DNA of 64,000 nt from an uncultured Lachnospiraceae bacterium (GCA_949740535.1 CATJHO010000124.1:29075-93074), one strand, 5' to 3'; numbered from the stretch's first letter, positions 45,823-57,808 are shown. Notes: generated by a model not told the origin, from the sequence alone. Made by a program: numbers and translations.

Positions 45823-46029
45823 ATGAAAGAAATCAAAATCAGAGATGAATTTATTAAGCTTGGCCAGGCTTTAAAGCTGGCAGGTCTGGTGGATTCCGGC
45901 GTGGATGCCAAATATGTGATACAGGATGGTCTTGTAAAAGTAAACGGAGAACAGGAGTGCCGCAGGGGAAGAAAACTGTATCAGGGTGATGTCTTTTCTT
46001 ATCAGGGCCAGGATGTCAGGGTGTCATGA
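45823..46029 (+). CDS. yaaA: S4-domain RNA-binding protein (YaaA/RlbA-like)
   Basis: 68-residue S4 domain protein. IKLGQALKLAGLVDSGVDAKYVIQDGLVKVNGEQECRRGRKLYQGD, read in pieces, shows the alpha-L fold: KLAGLVDSG, VKVNGE, RRGRKLYQGD. It sits between dnaN and recF as in most Firmicutes. Its stop overlaps the recF start (ATGA), so recF translation is coupled. A role in ribosome assembly has been proposed for this family; not shown here. Confidence 0.92.
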   Translation: MKEIKIRDEFIKLGQALKLAGLVDSGVDAKYVIQDGLVKVNGEQECRRGRKLYQGDVFSYQGQDVRVS

Positions 46030-47111
46030 TTATAGAGTCTATGGAGCTTAAGAATTTTCGGAATTATCGGAAATTGAAGCTTGAATTTGATGACAAAACC
46101 AATATTTTTTATGGGGATAATGCCCAGGGAAAGACCAATATCCTGGAGGCTGTCTATCTGAGCGGGACTACCAAATCCCACAAGGGGAGCAGGGACCGGG
46201 ATATGATCTTTTTTGGAGAAACAGAAGGCCACTTGCGCACAGAAGTAAAAAAGGGCCAGATGAATTACCGCATCGATATTCATTTGAAGAAGAATAAGAG
46301 CAAGGGGATTGCGGTAAATGGAATTCCCATCAAACGGGCAGGAGAGCTTTTTGGAATTGCCAATTTTGTTTTTTTTTCGCCGGAGGATTTAAGCATTATC
46401 AAACAGGGTCCTGGGGAGCGGAGAAGATTTCTGGATATGGAATTGTGCCAGCTGGATAAAGTGTATCTTCACAATCTTACCAGCTATAACCGGATTCTGG
46501 AACAGAGAAACCGGCTTTTGAAGGACCTGTTAATACGTAAAGATCTGGAAGAAACTTTAGATATATGGGATATACAGCTGGTGGAGTATGGAAAAAAGAT
46601 AATTGCTGCACGGGATTTATTTATCCGGCAGCTGGAAGAAATTATTGCAGGAATTCACAGTAATTTATCCGGTGGAAAAGAGGAATTAAGAATTTCTTAT
46701 GAAAAAAATGTAGAGGAAACGGATTTTTTTGATGCAGTACGAAGAAACAGGGATCGGGACAGAAGGCTGAAAACATCCACGGTGGGGCCTCACCGGGATG
46801 ATCTGCAGTTTGTCATTGATTCTGTGGATATACGGAAATTCGGTTCTCAGGGACAGCAGCGCACAGCAGCTCTTTCTCTGAAGCTTTCTGAAATAGAGCT
46901 GGTAAAGAAGAGAATAAATGATACGCCGGTATTATTATTAGATGACGTATTGTCTGAATTAGATCATAACCGGCAAAACTATCTATTGAACAGTATACAT
47001 GATATCCAGACTATGATTACCTGTACGGGTCTGGACGAATTTGTCAATCACAGATTTTCCATTAATAAAATGTTCCAGGTAGTGAAAGGAACTGTGCAGA
47101 GTGGAAATTAA
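46026..47111 (+). CDS. recF: DNA replication and repair protein RecF
   Basis: 361-residue SMC-like ATPase. GDNAQGKTNILEAVYLSGTTKSHKG holds the Walker A and conserved Lys/Ser; FGSQGQQRTAALSLKLSEIELV the signature motif; VLLLDDVLSELDHNRQNYLL the Walker B/D loop. It loads RecA at gaps with RecO and RecR. Start codon overlaps the S4 protein stop. Confidence 0.97.
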   Translation: MIIESMELKNFRNYRKLKLEFDDKTNIFYGDNAQGKTNILEAVYLSGTTKSHKGSRDRDMIFFGETEGHLRTEVKKGQMNYRIDIHLKKNKSKGIAVNGIPIKRAGELFGIANFVFFSPEDLSIIKQGPGERRRFLDMELCQLDKVYLHNLTSYNRILEQRNRLLKDLLIRKDLEETLDIWDIQLVEYGKKIIAARDLFIRQLEEIIAGIHSNLSGGKEELRISYEKNVEETDFFDAVRRNRDRDRRLKTSTVGPHRDDLQFVIDSVDIRKFGSQGQQRTAALSLKLSEIELVKKRINDTPVLLLDDVLSELDHNRQNYLLNSIHDIQTMITCTGLDEFVNHRFSINKMFQVVKGTVQSGN

Positions 47112-47188
47112 GTATCATTGAAGGAATTACAGATGGCATATAACAGCTGGAAGTCCTTCTGTCAGCGGGTATTGTTCAGAGATTGTGA

Positions 47189-49126
<1,938 letters not shown>

Positions 49127-49271
49127 TGCACCGGGAAACTGGAGTTGTCTGAACAGCAGTGCCTGAACAGAAGAGTCCCAGATGAATTTGCGGACAGCAT
49201 GTAATGGCCGTAAAGGTATCTCTATAGGGGAATGATAGGAAGGGCTGCAAAACTGGAATGGAGAATAATTG

Positions 49272-51779
49272 ATGGAAGATAATATCTTTGATAAAATCCA
49301 TGAGGTGGATTTGAAAAAAACCATGGAGGATTCCTATATTGATTATGCCATGAGCGTAATTGCTGCCCGTGCTCTGCCGGATGTCCGGGATGGCTTAAAG
49401 CCGGTACAGCGCCGTGTATTGTATTCTATGATTGAGCTGAACAACGGACCGGATAAGCCCCACCGTAAATGTGCCCGTATCGTCGGTGATACCATGGGTA
49501 AATACCACCCCCATGGAGACAGTTCCATTTATGGAGCTCTGGTGAATATGGCTCAGGAATGGTCTACCCGTTATCCACTGGTAGATGGACACGGCAACTT
49601 TGGATCGGTAGACGGTGACGGCGCCGCTGCCATGCGTTATACAGAGGCCCGTTTAAGCAAGATTTCCATGGAAATGCTGGCAGACATCAACAAGGATACC
49701 GTTGATTTTGTGCCCAATTTCGATGAGACAGAGAAAGAGCCTTCAGTGCTTCCTTCCCGTTATCCTAATCTTCTGGTAAATGGTACTACGGGAATTGCAG
49801 TGGGAATGGCTACCAATATACCGCCGCACAATCTGCGGGAAGTCATTGCCGCAGTGGTAAAACTGATTGATAACCGGATTCTGGAAGACCGGGACACGGA
49901 AATTGAAGAAGTTTTAAGGATTGTCAAAGGGCCGGATTTCCCCACAGGAGCGGAGATTCTGGGGACCAGAGGCATTGAGGAGGCTTATCGGACGGGCCGG
50001 GGGAAGATCCGGGTCCGGGCAGTTACCAATATTGAATCCATGGCAAATGGTAAGAACCGGATCATTGTCACAGAACTTCCCTATATGGTGAATAAGGCCC
50101 GGCTTATTGAGAAGATTGCAGATCTGGTAAAAGAAAAGCGGATTGACGGCATCACCTATATTGGTGACGAATCCAGCCGGGAAGGTATGCGCATTAATAT
50201 CGAGCTGCGAAAGGATGCAAATGCCAATGTAATCTTAAACCAGCTTTATAAGCATACGCAGCTTCAGGATACCTTTGGTGTCAACATGCTGTCTCTGGTA
50301 AATAACCAGCCCAAGACATTGAATCTTCTGGATATGCTGAAGTATTATCTTCTGCACCAGGAGGATGTAGTTACCCGCAGAACAAAGTATGAACTGAACA
50401 AGGCTGAGGAGCGGGCGCATATTTTGAAAGGTCTGCTGATTGCTCTCGATCACATTGATGAAGTGATTCAGATTATCCGCAGTTCGAGATCCACTCAGAT
50501 TGCCAAACAAGGCCTGATGGAGCGTTTTGATCTGGATGATGTGCAGGCTCAGGCTATTGTGGATATGCGTCTCCGGGCTCTTACAGGTTTGGAGCGGGAG
50601 AAGCTGGAGGCAGAGTATCAGAGTCTGATGGAGCAGATTGAGTATTTGAAGGCTATTCTGGCAGATGAGAAAAAGCTTCTGGGCGTGATTAAACAGGAGA
50701 TTCTCATTATATCTGAAAAATACGGTGATGAGAGAAGAACCAATATTGGATATGATGAATTTGATCTGTCCATGGAGGATCTGATTCCTGTGGAGGATGC
50801 AGTCATCACCATGACCAATCTGGGTTATATTAAACGGATGACAACAGACAACTTCAAGAGTCAGAACCGCGGCGGCAAGGGCATTAAGGGAATGCAGACG
50901 ATCAATGAGGACTACATTGAGGATCTGATGATGACTACCACCCACCATTATCTCATGTTCTTTACCAATACCGGAAAAGTATACCGGTTAAAGGCCTATG
51001 AGATCCCGGAGGCAGGCAGAACCTCACGTGGAACAGCGATTATCAATCTGTTGCAGCTGCAGCCGGGGGAGAAGATTACCGCGGTAATTCCCATCAAGGA
51101 TTACAACGAAGGGAAATATCTGTTTATGGCTACAAAGAATGGTCTGGTAAAGAAGACTTCGATTCTGGACTATGCAAATGTACGCAAGACAGGACTTCTG
51201 GCGATTAATCTCCGGGACGGCGACGAGCTGATTGAAGTAAAATATACGGATAATGAACAGGATGTGCTGTTGATTACAAAGTTTGGTATGTGCATCCGTT
51301 TCCATGAGACAGACGTAAGGCCTACGGGACGGACTTCCATGGGCGTGATCGGCATGAATCTGGCTGACCAGGATGAAGTGGTAGCCATGCAGGTTCACAC
51401 CCAGGGTGAATATCTTCTGGTAGTATCGGAGAAGGGACTGGGCAAGCGCACCCATATGGAGGAATTTAATTCTCAGAACCGGGGCGGAAAGGGCATTAAG
51501 TGCTATAAGATTACAGAAAAGACAGGCAATGTAATCGGAGCTAAGGCAGTTAATGAAGAAAATGAAGTGATGCTTATCACCACTGAAGGGATTATTATCC
51601 GAATTCCCTGTAATGGAATTTCCATCGTGGGCAGAATCGCATCCGGGGTTAAGCTGATGAATGTGGATTCTGAACATGTGGTCGTGGCAGGAATTGCAAA
51701 AGTCCGGGGGCAGGACGATACAGGGGAAGATCCGGAAACAGGTGCAGAGCCAATGATGGAAACAGAGTCAGAGGAGTAA
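49272..51779 (+). CDS. gyrA: DNA gyrase subunit A
   Basis: 835-residue breakage-reunion subunit. The active Tyr lies in [11 protein letters not shown]; the C-terminal beta-pinwheel carries the GyrA box [10 protein letters not shown] and a second QNRGGKG. The quinolone region reads [13 protein letters not shown]: the E. coli Ser83 position is Ser but the Asp87 position is Gly (GGA near base 49532). ATG 49272 is used; a TTG one codon earlier is disregarded. GGAG lies 8 bases upstream. Acidic C-terminal tail. Confidence 0.98.
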   Translation: MEDNIFDKIHEVDLKKTMEDSYIDYAMSVIAARALPDVRDGLKPVQRRVLYSMIELNNGPDKPHRKCARIVGDTMGKYHPHGDSSIYGALVNMAQEWSTRYPLVDGHGNFGSVDGDGAAAMRYTEARLSKISMEMLADINKDTVDFVPNFDETEKEPSVLPSRYPNLLVNGTTGIAVGMATNIPPHNLREVIAAVVKLIDNRILEDRDTEIEEVLRIVKGPDFPTGAEILGTRGIEEAYRTGRGKIRVRAVTNIESMANGKNRIIVTELPYMVNKARLIEKIADLVKEKRIDGITYIGDESSREGMRINIELRKDANANVILNQLYKHTQLQDTFGVNMLSLVNNQPKTLNLLDMLKYYLLHQEDVVTRRTKYELNKAEERAHILKGLLIALDHIDEVIQIIRSSRSTQIAKQGLMERFDLDDVQAQAIVDMRLRALTGLEREKLEAEYQSLMEQIEYLKAILADEKKLLGVIKQEILIISEKYGDERRTNIGYDEFDLSMEDLIPVEDAVITMTNLGYIKRMTTDNFKSQNRGGKGIKGMQTINEDYIEDLMMTTTHHYLMFFTNTGKVYRLKAYEIPEAGRTSRGTAIINLLQLQPGEKITAVIPIKDYNEGKYLFMATKNGLVKKTSILDYANVRKTGLLAINLRDGDELIEVKYTDNEQDVLLITKFGMCIRFHETDVRPTGRTSMGVIGMNLADQDEVVAMQVHTQGEYLLVVSEKGLGKRTHMEEFNSQNRGGKGIKCYKITEKTGNVIGAKAVNEENEVMLITTEGIIIRIPCNGISIVGRIASGVKLMNVDSEHVVVAGIAKVRGQDDTGEDPETGAEPMMETESEE

Positions 51780-51810
51780 AAAGGATATATTGAAAATCAA
51801 TAAAAATATA

Positions 51811-51874
51811 TTGAATTTCAAAAACCCTTGTGTTAAGATGCAGTTATCAGATGAAATGATAACTGCATCTTTTT
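51811..51874 (+). terminator. gyrA terminator overlapping a promoter-like sequence
   Basis: Perfect arms GATGCAGTTATCA (51837-51849) and TGATAACTGCATC (51857-51869) plus TTTTT end the gyrBA transcript. TTGAAT (51811-51816), 17 bases, TAAGAT (51834-51839) would place a transcription start inside the hairpin, so it may also act as an operator or leader structure for the next genes. Confidence 0.8.
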
Positions 51875-51887
51875 GAGGAGATTGTCT

Positions 51888-52337
51888 ATGAATCCGTTCA
51901 GTGTGACAAAAATTACAAAGAAAATTTTAGATTTTATGTTTTTTGCCGGAATTGCGGCCTGTCTGAGTCTGCCTCTTTCTCTTAGGCTGATAGGAAATTA
52001 TTTTCCTCATTATATTCTGTTTTATATACCCATGCTGGTGTTGTTTTTTATATCCGGTATTTTATCTATTTTGATAATCCGGGAACTGCGCGCCATGTTT
52101 TTGACTGTTTTAAATGAGGACTGTTTTGTAAAGGAAAATGTGCGTGGATTAAGACGTATGGGAACTTACAGCTTCTGTATTGCGGCAGTAAGCGCGCTTC
52201 GTCTGCTGATTGTGGTGACGCCTGCAACGATGGTAATTATTCTGGTGTTTGTGATTGCGGGGTTGTTCAGCAAGGTACTTTCCAAGGTATTCGATCAGGC
52301 AGTTACCTATAAACTGGAAAATGATTTGACAATTTGA
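51888..52337 (+). CDS. DUF2975 family membrane protein
   Basis: 149-residue protein with four predicted TM helices (for example FFAGIAACLSLPLSLRLIG and LFYIPMLVLFFISGILSILII), matching the DUF2975 layout. Conserved-looking middle segment NEDCFVKENVRGLRRMGTYSFCIAA. Function unknown. GAGGAG precedes the ATG at 51888; a longer frame from 51873 lies in the ribosome site and is rejected. DUF2975 genes are usually paired with a YozG-type HTH gene, as here (12-base gap). Confidence 0.85.
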   Translation: MNPFSVTKITKKILDFMFFAGIAACLSLPLSLRLIGNYFPHYILFYIPMLVLFFISGILSILIIRELRAMFLTVLNEDCFVKENVRGLRRMGTYSFCIAAVSALRLLIVVTPATMVIILVFVIAGLFSKVLSKVFDQAVTYKLENDLTI

Positions 52338-52349
52338 GGAGCATAATCT

Positions 52350-52574
52350 ATGTCAATTGTGATCAATCTGGATGTTATGATGGCAAAGAGAAAAATAGGA
52401 CTTACAGAACTGGCCAGAGAAGTGGACATTACTATGGCAAATCTGTCTATTTTAAAAAATAATAAGGCGAAAGCTGTGCGTTTTACTACCTTAAATGCCA
52501 TCTGTAAAGCCCTGGACTGTCAGCCCGGAGACATCCTGGAGTATCAGGCAGAGAATGAACCGGAAAATGAATAG
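52350..52574 (+). CDS. Small Xre-type HTH regulator (YozG-like)
   Basis: 74-residue Cro/C1-type helix-turn-helix protein. MSIVINLDVMMAKRKIGLTEL, then AREVDITMANLSILKNNKAKAVR (recognition helix region) and FTTLNAICKALDCQPGDILEY are typical of the small regulators paired with DUF2975 proteins. Weak GAGG 10 bases before ATG. Probably controls its own operon; the palindromes flanking the pair are candidate sites. Confidence 0.9.
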   Translation: MSIVINLDVMMAKRKIGLTELAREVDITMANLSILKNNKAKAVRFTTLNAICKALDCQPGDILEYQAENEPENE

Positions 52575-52641
52575 ATGACAAACCCAGAAAAGTATACTAT
52601 AATTACTTTGAATTCTGGAATAAGAATTCAAAGTATTTTTT
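52575..52641 (+). terminator. Terminator after the HTH gene, overlapping a second promoter-like sequence
   Basis: Perfect 12-bp arms ACTTTGAATTCT (52605-52616) and AGAATTCAAAGT (52623-52634) then ATTTTTTA. ATGACA (52575-52580), 17 bases, TATAAT (52598-52603) forms a promoter whose start would fall in this hairpin, for the membrane-protein gene at 52654. Confidence 0.75.
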
Positions 52642-52653
52642 ATGGAGAAATAA

Positions 52654-54189
52654 ATGCGAAATCACATATTAAACCGGGGAAAGCAGTTCATTCTATGGCT
52701 TTCAATTCTTTTTATGGGCTTTTTACTCCTGGTCAGTTTTGTCAGCACTGCTTATTTTACAGGAGAAACTTCTTTTGCAGAACGTCCTCAGTATCGGATG
52801 GACAATCTGTTTATGAATGGACTGTTTCTTTTAATGGCAGTGCTTCTGTTCTACTGGCTGAATCAGACCGGAATTCTGGACAGGATTCCCATGAAGATTT
52901 TAATCGGAACAGCCGTTTTCTTTGTAATAGGCGTAAGCATATTGTGGACCGCGGTAAGCCATACTTATCTGGAGGCAGATCAGAAGGCAGTTTCCTGGGT
53001 GTCATGGCTGATTTCCCAGAACAATTTTTTGTTTTTTGAACCTGGAAAATATATGCAGGTATATCCCAACCAGCTGGGTCTGGCAGCCATTCTGGAGGTA
53101 CTTTACCGGCTGGCCGGGGAAGAAAACTATAAGCTTTTCATGTATGTCACGGCTGTTTCCAATGGCGCAGTTGTATATCTTTTGTATAAGATTACCGATC
53201 GTTTTTTTGAAAGCAGAAAAATCAACTGCCTTGTACTGCTGCTTTCCATGGGCTGCATTCATATGATGCTTTACACGACGTTTATTTATGGAATTATGCT
53301 GGGACTGGCTTTGGCCCTGGCATCCTTTTTAATGCTGTGGTACGCTCTGGAAGAGAAGCGCTCCGGTAAAGAACGGCTGTGTTACCTTATATTGTCTGCC
53401 GTATTCATAGGAGCATCTATTTTGGTAAAAAATAATTACAGCATTTTTCTTGTGGCAATGGTACTACTGCTTTTGTACAAAGCTCTAGAAAGAAAAAAAC
53501 TGCAGCCGCTTGTGATGGCATTGCTTCTGATTTTTATAAGCAGTCTTATGGGAAAAGGCCTGACAGTCTTCTATGAAGTACGTTCCGGCCAGACCATCAC
53601 GAAGGGAATGCCTAAAACCCTTTGGATAGCCATGGGAATGCAGGAAGGGGAACGGGCAGAGGGGTGGTACAATGAATTTAATTATGATACCTTTTTGAAT
53701 TCTGGCTGCGATGCAGTTAAAAGTGATGCCATTGCCAGAGAAGCGATTCAGAAATCTTTGAAGAAATTTGCTTCGGATCCGCTTTATGCGTTGACTTTTT
53801 ATTATAAAAAAACGGTTTCTCAGTGGAATGAACCTACGTATGCAGCCCTTTGGGTGAATCAATTTCACAAAGGAGATTTTTCTAAGATTGTTCAGAGTAT
53901 TTATGACGGGAAGCTGTATGTAGTCCTTCATGAATATATGAATATTTATCAGGGGCTGATATTTGCAGCTGTATCCGTATGTCTGTATATCCGCAGAAAA
54001 TCCTGGAAACCGGAGCAGCTGTTTCTGATGCTGGTGATTCTGGGCGGATTTGCATTTCACACGATCTGGGAGGCAAAGTCTCAGTACATATTCCCCTATT
54101 TTGTATCGATGCTTCCCTATGGGGCAGCGGGAATCTGGGAGTGTGTGATACAGATAGAAGGAATAAGGAGAAAGAAAAATGAGAGTTAA
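52654..54189 (+). CDS. Polytopic membrane protein, GT-C glycosyltransferase-like
   Basis: 511-residue protein with about 11 TM helices. The long extracytoplasmic loops, ISQNNFLFFEPGKYMQVYPNQLG after the third helix and a soluble loop at about 320-425 (SGCDAVKSDAIAREAIQKSLKKF), recall dolichyl-phosphate-type (PMT/ArnT) glycosyltransferases. I cannot identify a donor or acceptor and the family assignment is inference. GGAG 7 bases before ATG. The next gene overlaps it by 11 bases, so they act together. Confidence 0.75.
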   Translation: MRNHILNRGKQFILWLSILFMGFLLLVSFVSTAYFTGETSFAERPQYRMDNLFMNGLFLLMAVLLFYWLNQTGILDRIPMKILIGTAVFFVIGVSILWTAVSHTYLEADQKAVSWVSWLISQNNFLFFEPGKYMQVYPNQLGLAAILEVLYRLAGEENYKLFMYVTAVSNGAVVYLLYKITDRFFESRKINCLVLLLSMGCIHMMLYTTFIYGIMLGLALALASFLMLWYALEEKRSGKERLCYLILSAVFIGASILVKNNYSIFLVAMVLLLLYKALERKKLQPLVMALLLIFISSLMGKGLTVFYEVRSGQTITKGMPKTLWIAMGMQEGERAEGWYNEFNYDTFLNSGCDAVKSDAIAREAIQKSLKKFASDPLYALTFYYKKTVSQWNEPTYAALWVNQFHKGDFSKIVQSIYDGKLYVVLHEYMNIYQGLIFAAVSVCLYIRRKSWKPEQLFLMLVILGGFAFHTIWEAKSQYIFPYFVSMLPYGAAGIWECVIQIEGIRRKKNES

Positions 54190-56947
54190 ATGTTCTCAGA
54201 GAATAAGTCTGCTTTCTGCAGTTCTGGCTCTTGTGGCAACAGCCGTGTCTGCCTGGCTGGTAATGCGGGTGCTTTATACAAAGATGCCCATGTATGAGGA
54301 ATTTGTCACAGGCTATACCTCCTGGACAGCTTACTACAAATCCGGGGATATGACGCTGGCTTATCTGGTTCTGGGGGGAACGGTGCTCTTTTATGTGCTT
54401 TTTTTTCTTCTGTTTTCTCTGCTTTCCAGGAAAATCTACTGGCTGAAAGGCGATCTGGATGTAAAGAAAGAGTATGGAAGTGGATGGGCAGAAACATGGA
54501 CACAAATCAGCAATGGATGCTTTTTCTTTCTGTTTGCACAGTTTACACTGGCTTCTGTTTTAAAAACCATTGACCTTCTGATTCCCGGCGGGGTTTTGGC
54601 TTATGGCAGGAATATTTATCTGATCCAGGCTGTCTGTGGACTGTCAACGTTCTATTATACGTATCTGTATATGAAACGAAAGGATGAGCGGATGATGAAG
54701 CAGGCTCTGGCAAAAAGCCAGCTGCTGCTTCCTCTTTGCTTTCTGTGTATTTCTCATTATACGTATCTCTATCAGGGAAATGTTGTAACGCAGTATGATT
54801 CCATAAAAATGAAGCTTGCAATGGGAATTGTTACGGCCGTTCTAATCGGATATAACAGCTATTGTATCTTCTGGCGGGATCGGAAAAAGAAAGAAGGAAC
54901 CATCTATATCAGCAGCTTTCTCTCTCTTGCAGTATATGCATCCTATGTGCTTCCAAGGGGAACACTTTCCGGAACTCCTCTGGAACTGTATCACTATGGG
55001 GAATTTTCAGGCCCTCTTCATCAATTATTGAACTTTGGGACAATCCCTTATCTGGATACCATGCCGATTCATGGAGTCTGTGATTATCTGCAGGCAGGCG
55101 TCTGGTATACCTTGTTTGACGGAACCTATGCGTCATTTGAGGCCGCGATGGTGATTGGCTGTGTACTCATTGCGGTGGTTACAGCGGCAGCTGTCTATTA
55201 CTGTGTGGAAAATAAGCTGGCAGGACTTCTCTGTATTCTGTTGTTTTCTCTCTTTGGAGATCAGTACTATTACACCCGCTGGGCCTTTGTTCTGCCTTTT
55301 ATCTTTGTTGTATTTTCCAAAAAGGTGCGGACAGACTTTGCAAAGCTTTTGTGGAGCTGGACCTTTATTTCGATTCTGTCCATCGCCTGGAACCCTTCTA
55401 TCGGTGGAGCCTGTGCGCTGGCTGCGCTTCCTATGATTCTTTATGAGGGAATTCACGAAAAGGGATGGAAGATCTTTCTTCGGTTAAAGGAGAAGGAGGT
55501 AAGAAAGAAACTGCTGCCCTGGTATCTTCCTCTATTTATCTTGGGAATCTGTTTTATCCCCATGTTTTTCGCAATTCTGCGCTATATTGTGGAAAACTCT
55601 GCGGCAATTCTGGAAACCACCGGAGATATTCTTATGGCGGAGCTTACAAGTCCTTATGTGTGGTATGCCACATTTGGATTTACGTTTTCCCTTCTGGCAG
55701 CTTTTTATTTTCTGGCTGGGAAAAAGGGCGAGGAGCGGAAGCTGGCTGTGTATGCCCTGTTGTTTTTGATTTTGTTCAATGGAATTATTGTGAAATATAC
55801 GTTTGTGCGGACCCAGTTTGGGGAGCGGGGAATCATTGTCACAGCTGTCAGCAGTTTATTTCTGATTCTGATGGTGATGCTTCCCTACTTAAAGGAACAT
55901 CGTTCTACAAGTACGCTGGTGCTTCTGCTTTTTCTCTTTGGCTGTGTCACATGGGCCAAGGGAGCCCGGATCTGGGAACTGCCGGGGAGAATCTTTGAAC
56001 GGGAAGAGATTTCAGAAGAATATGTGTATGCATCGGCAGAAGAAACAGGAATACCGGGTCTGGGGGATATCTATATTACGGAGGATCAGAAGACGGAGCT
56101 TATGAATCTGAATGAGCTGGCTTTGGATCTGTGCGGACCCTATCAGTTTGTAGATATGACCAATCAGCTGGCCCACTATAATATCTTGAATCGAAAGGTT
56201 CTTCTTCCCTTCAGCAGTACCTACAATACCAACAACCGGGTAATGCAGACCAGAGCCGTTCAGGTGCTGCAGGAGCTGAAGCCAGAGGTGATTGTAGTAT
56301 GGCCAGCCTGGGAGCATGATTCCGGATCCTTGAGCACACGGAATTATTATCTCTATCAGCATCTGGCAGAGCATTATGTTCCCTGTAAATATAAAAATAT
56401 TATTTTCCTCACCAATCAGGCAGAGATTCAGGAACAGTATGAACCGGCTTATGAGGAGCTGGGACAAATCATGCATGTGGAGCGGTTGAAAATGCTTCCG
56501 GCTGTATGGGGAAATGATTATCTGGAAGAGAAGGAGACAGAAGATCTGTCACTGGAATACAGTCTGGTTGATACCAATGCGGAAAAGCTGGGCGGAGATC
56601 GGTACCGGATGACTGCGGAGGAGAATTATTTTCTCTATGGTTTTGAAGGGACGGTAACGGGTATGGAGGTTCCCTTCCTGCGGATTCGGGTGAAACCTTC
56701 AAAGGATGGACAGGAGGTTCCGGATTTTGAGGGTGTGGTTTATTTTATGGACGAGGGAAAGGGACTGAAGGAGAGCCGCCGTTTTATTTATGACGGCAGG
56801 GAAGGGACCTTCCTGATTCCTTTAACTACCAGTCCTTATTGGAGCTATTCAGAAAAGCTTCAGACGGTGATGCTGGATTTTATCAGCAGCAGTCTAAAAG
56901 GGCAGGAATTGGAAATCTGCCTGGAATTTGAGAAGAGAAAAGACTAA
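54179..56947 (+). CDS. Large polytopic membrane protein with C-terminal soluble domain
   Basis: 922 residues, not recognised with confidence. Residues 1-600 contain about 13-15 TM helices with a loop (about 270-310) including LYHYGEFSGPLHQLLNFGTIPYLDT, resembling the catalytic-side loop of GT-C enzymes. Residues 600-922 are soluble with ADELALDLCGPY-like and ITEDQKTELMNLNE, KPEVIVVWPAWEHD, and a beta-rich C-terminal part ending near a charged tail. Translationally coupled to the upstream membrane protein (11-base overlap). Likely role in envelope glycan or glycolipid synthesis; inferred from the neighbour plsC and the topology only. Confidence 0.75.
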   Translation: MRVKCSQRISLLSAVLALVATAVSAWLVMRVLYTKMPMYEEFVTGYTSWTAYYKSGDMTLAYLVLGGTVLFYVLFFLLFSLLSRKIYWLKGDLDVKKEYGSGWAETWTQISNGCFFFLFAQFTLASVLKTIDLLIPGGVLAYGRNIYLIQAVCGLSTFYYTYLYMKRKDERMMKQALAKSQLLLPLCFLCISHYTYLYQGNVVTQYDSIKMKLAMGIVTAVLIGYNSYCIFWRDRKKKEGTIYISSFLSLAVYASYVLPRGTLSGTPLELYHYGEFSGPLHQLLNFGTIPYLDTMPIHGVCDYLQAGVWYTLFDGTYASFEAAMVIGCVLIAVVTAAAVYYCVENKLAGLLCILLFSLFGDQYYYTRWAFVLPFIFVVFSKKVRTDFAKLLWSWTFISILSIAWNPSIGGACALAALPMILYEGIHEKGWKIFLRLKEKEVRKKLLPWYLPLFILGICFIPMFFAILRYIVENSAAILETTGDILMAELTSPYVWYATFGFTFSLLAAFYFLAGKKGEERKLAVYALLFLILFNGIIVKYTFVRTQFGERGIIVTAVSSLFLILMVMLPYLKEHRSTSTLVLLLFLFGCVTWAKGARIWELPGRIFEREEISEEYVYASAEETGIPGLGDIYITEDQKTELMNLNELALDLCGPYQFVDMTNQLAHYNILNRKVLLPFSSTYNTNNRVMQTRAVQVLQELKPEVIVVWPAWEHDSGSLSTRNYYLYQHLAEHYVPCKYKNIIFLTNQAEIQEQYEPAYEELGQIMHVERLKMLPAVWGNDYLEEKETEDLSLEYSLVDTNAEKLGGDRYRMTAEENYFLYGFEGTVTGMEVPFLRIRVKPSKDGQEVPDFEGVVYFMDEGKGLKESRRFIYDGREGTFLIPLTTSPYWSYSEKLQTVMLDFISSSLKGQELEICLEFEKRKD

Positions 56948-56957
56948 GGAGATCGAA

Positions 56958-57677
56958 GTGAAGAGAATTCTTTTAATGGTATTGTATAATCTGCCCTTTG
57001 TGCCCTGGTGGTGGTATCAGCTGTGTTCCTATGCCAGACGTACGGATGAGATTCCGGAGGATAAAAAATATGCTTTGCTTAAAAAGATTACGGTTCATGC
57101 CAACAAAGGGGGCCGGGTGAAAATAGCTGTTTACGGAAAGGAGCATATTCCTTCGGAAAAAGGCTTTATGTTCTTTCCCAATCATCAGGGTCTTTTTGAT
57201 GTACTTTCTATTATTGAGGCCTGTGATGTGCCCTTTTCTGTGGTGGCCAAGGTAGAGGTAAAAGATATTCCTTTTCTGAAGCAGGTCTTTGCCATTTTGA
57301 AAGCAAAGTTTATGGACAGGGATGATGTGCGCCAGTCTTTGAAAATCATTCAGTCTGTGACGGAAGAAGTTAAAGAAGGCCGGAACTATCTGATTTTCCC
57401 GGAAGGAACCCGCTCAAAGAAAGGAAATGAAGTAGGGGAGTTCAAGGGAGGGAGCTTCAAAAGCGCCATAAATGCCAAATGTACCATTGTGCCGGTTGCC
57501 ATGCTGAATTCCTATCAGGCTTTTGATACCAACAGTATCCATCCGGTTACGGTGCAGGTACATTTCTTAGAACCGATACCCTATGAGCAGTATCAGAATA
57601 TGAAATCCAGAGAGATTGCAGAGCTGGTCCGGGGACGGATTGTGGAAACCATTGCAGACAGCTTAAAAAGCAATTGA
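56958..57677 (+). CDS. plsC: 1-acyl-sn-glycerol-3-phosphate acyltransferase family protein
   Basis: 239-residue acyltransferase. The HX4D motif is NHQGLFD (about residue 74), followed by VAKVEVKDIPFLKQVF and the substrate motif IFPEGTRSKKGNE. N-terminal hydrophobic segment (ILLMVLYNLPFVPWWWYQL) anchors it. It transfers an acyl chain to lysophosphatidate or a related lipid. The start is GTG 56958, with AAGGAG 6 bases upstream and a longer TTG-initiated frame rejected. Eleven bases after the large membrane protein gene, so in one operon. Confidence 0.9.
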   Translation: MKRILLMVLYNLPFVPWWWYQLCSYARRTDEIPEDKKYALLKKITVHANKGGRVKIAVYGKEHIPSEKGFMFFPNHQGLFDVLSIIEACDVPFSVVAKVEVKDIPFLKQVFAILKAKFMDRDDVRQSLKIIQSVTEEVKEGRNYLIFPEGTRSKKGNEVGEFKGGSFKSAINAKCTIVPVAMLNSYQAFDTNSIHPVTVQVHFLEPIPYEQYQNMKSREIAELVRGRIVETIADSLKSN

Positions 57678-57702
57678 CAACCACAAAAAGAAATGCTATG
57701 TT
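57674..57702 (+). promoter_or_regulatory. Promoter of the ZTP riboswitch/purine operon
   Basis: TTGACA (57674-57679), 17-base spacer, TATGTT (57697-57702); it starts inside the last codon of plsC. Confidence 0.65.
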
Positions 57703-57710
57703 GTAACTAC

Positions 57711-57808
57711 CTTATATGACTGACGGAAGTGGAGATAACCACAGGGAGTATAGGGATTGGAAAGCCGACCGTCTGGGCAGTTATTGCTTAGACTGCGGCT
57801 TTTTATTA
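57711..57808 (+). promoter_or_regulatory. ZTP (pfl) riboswitch with terminator
   Basis: TGACTGACG (57718-57726), the paired GTGG / CCAC region with ACCACAGGGAG (57738-57748) and CCGACCGTCTGGGCA (57765-57779) match the pfl motif. An alternative AGCCG..CAGT / ACTGCGGCT pairing ends in TTTTTATT, a terminator that ligand binding would prevent. It senses ZMP/ZTP. Confidence 0.9.

Noticed and set aside
52575..53039. 154-residue frame starting right after the HTH gene
   Set aside because: Runs through a terminator hairpin and overlaps the real membrane-protein gene at 52654 in another frame.
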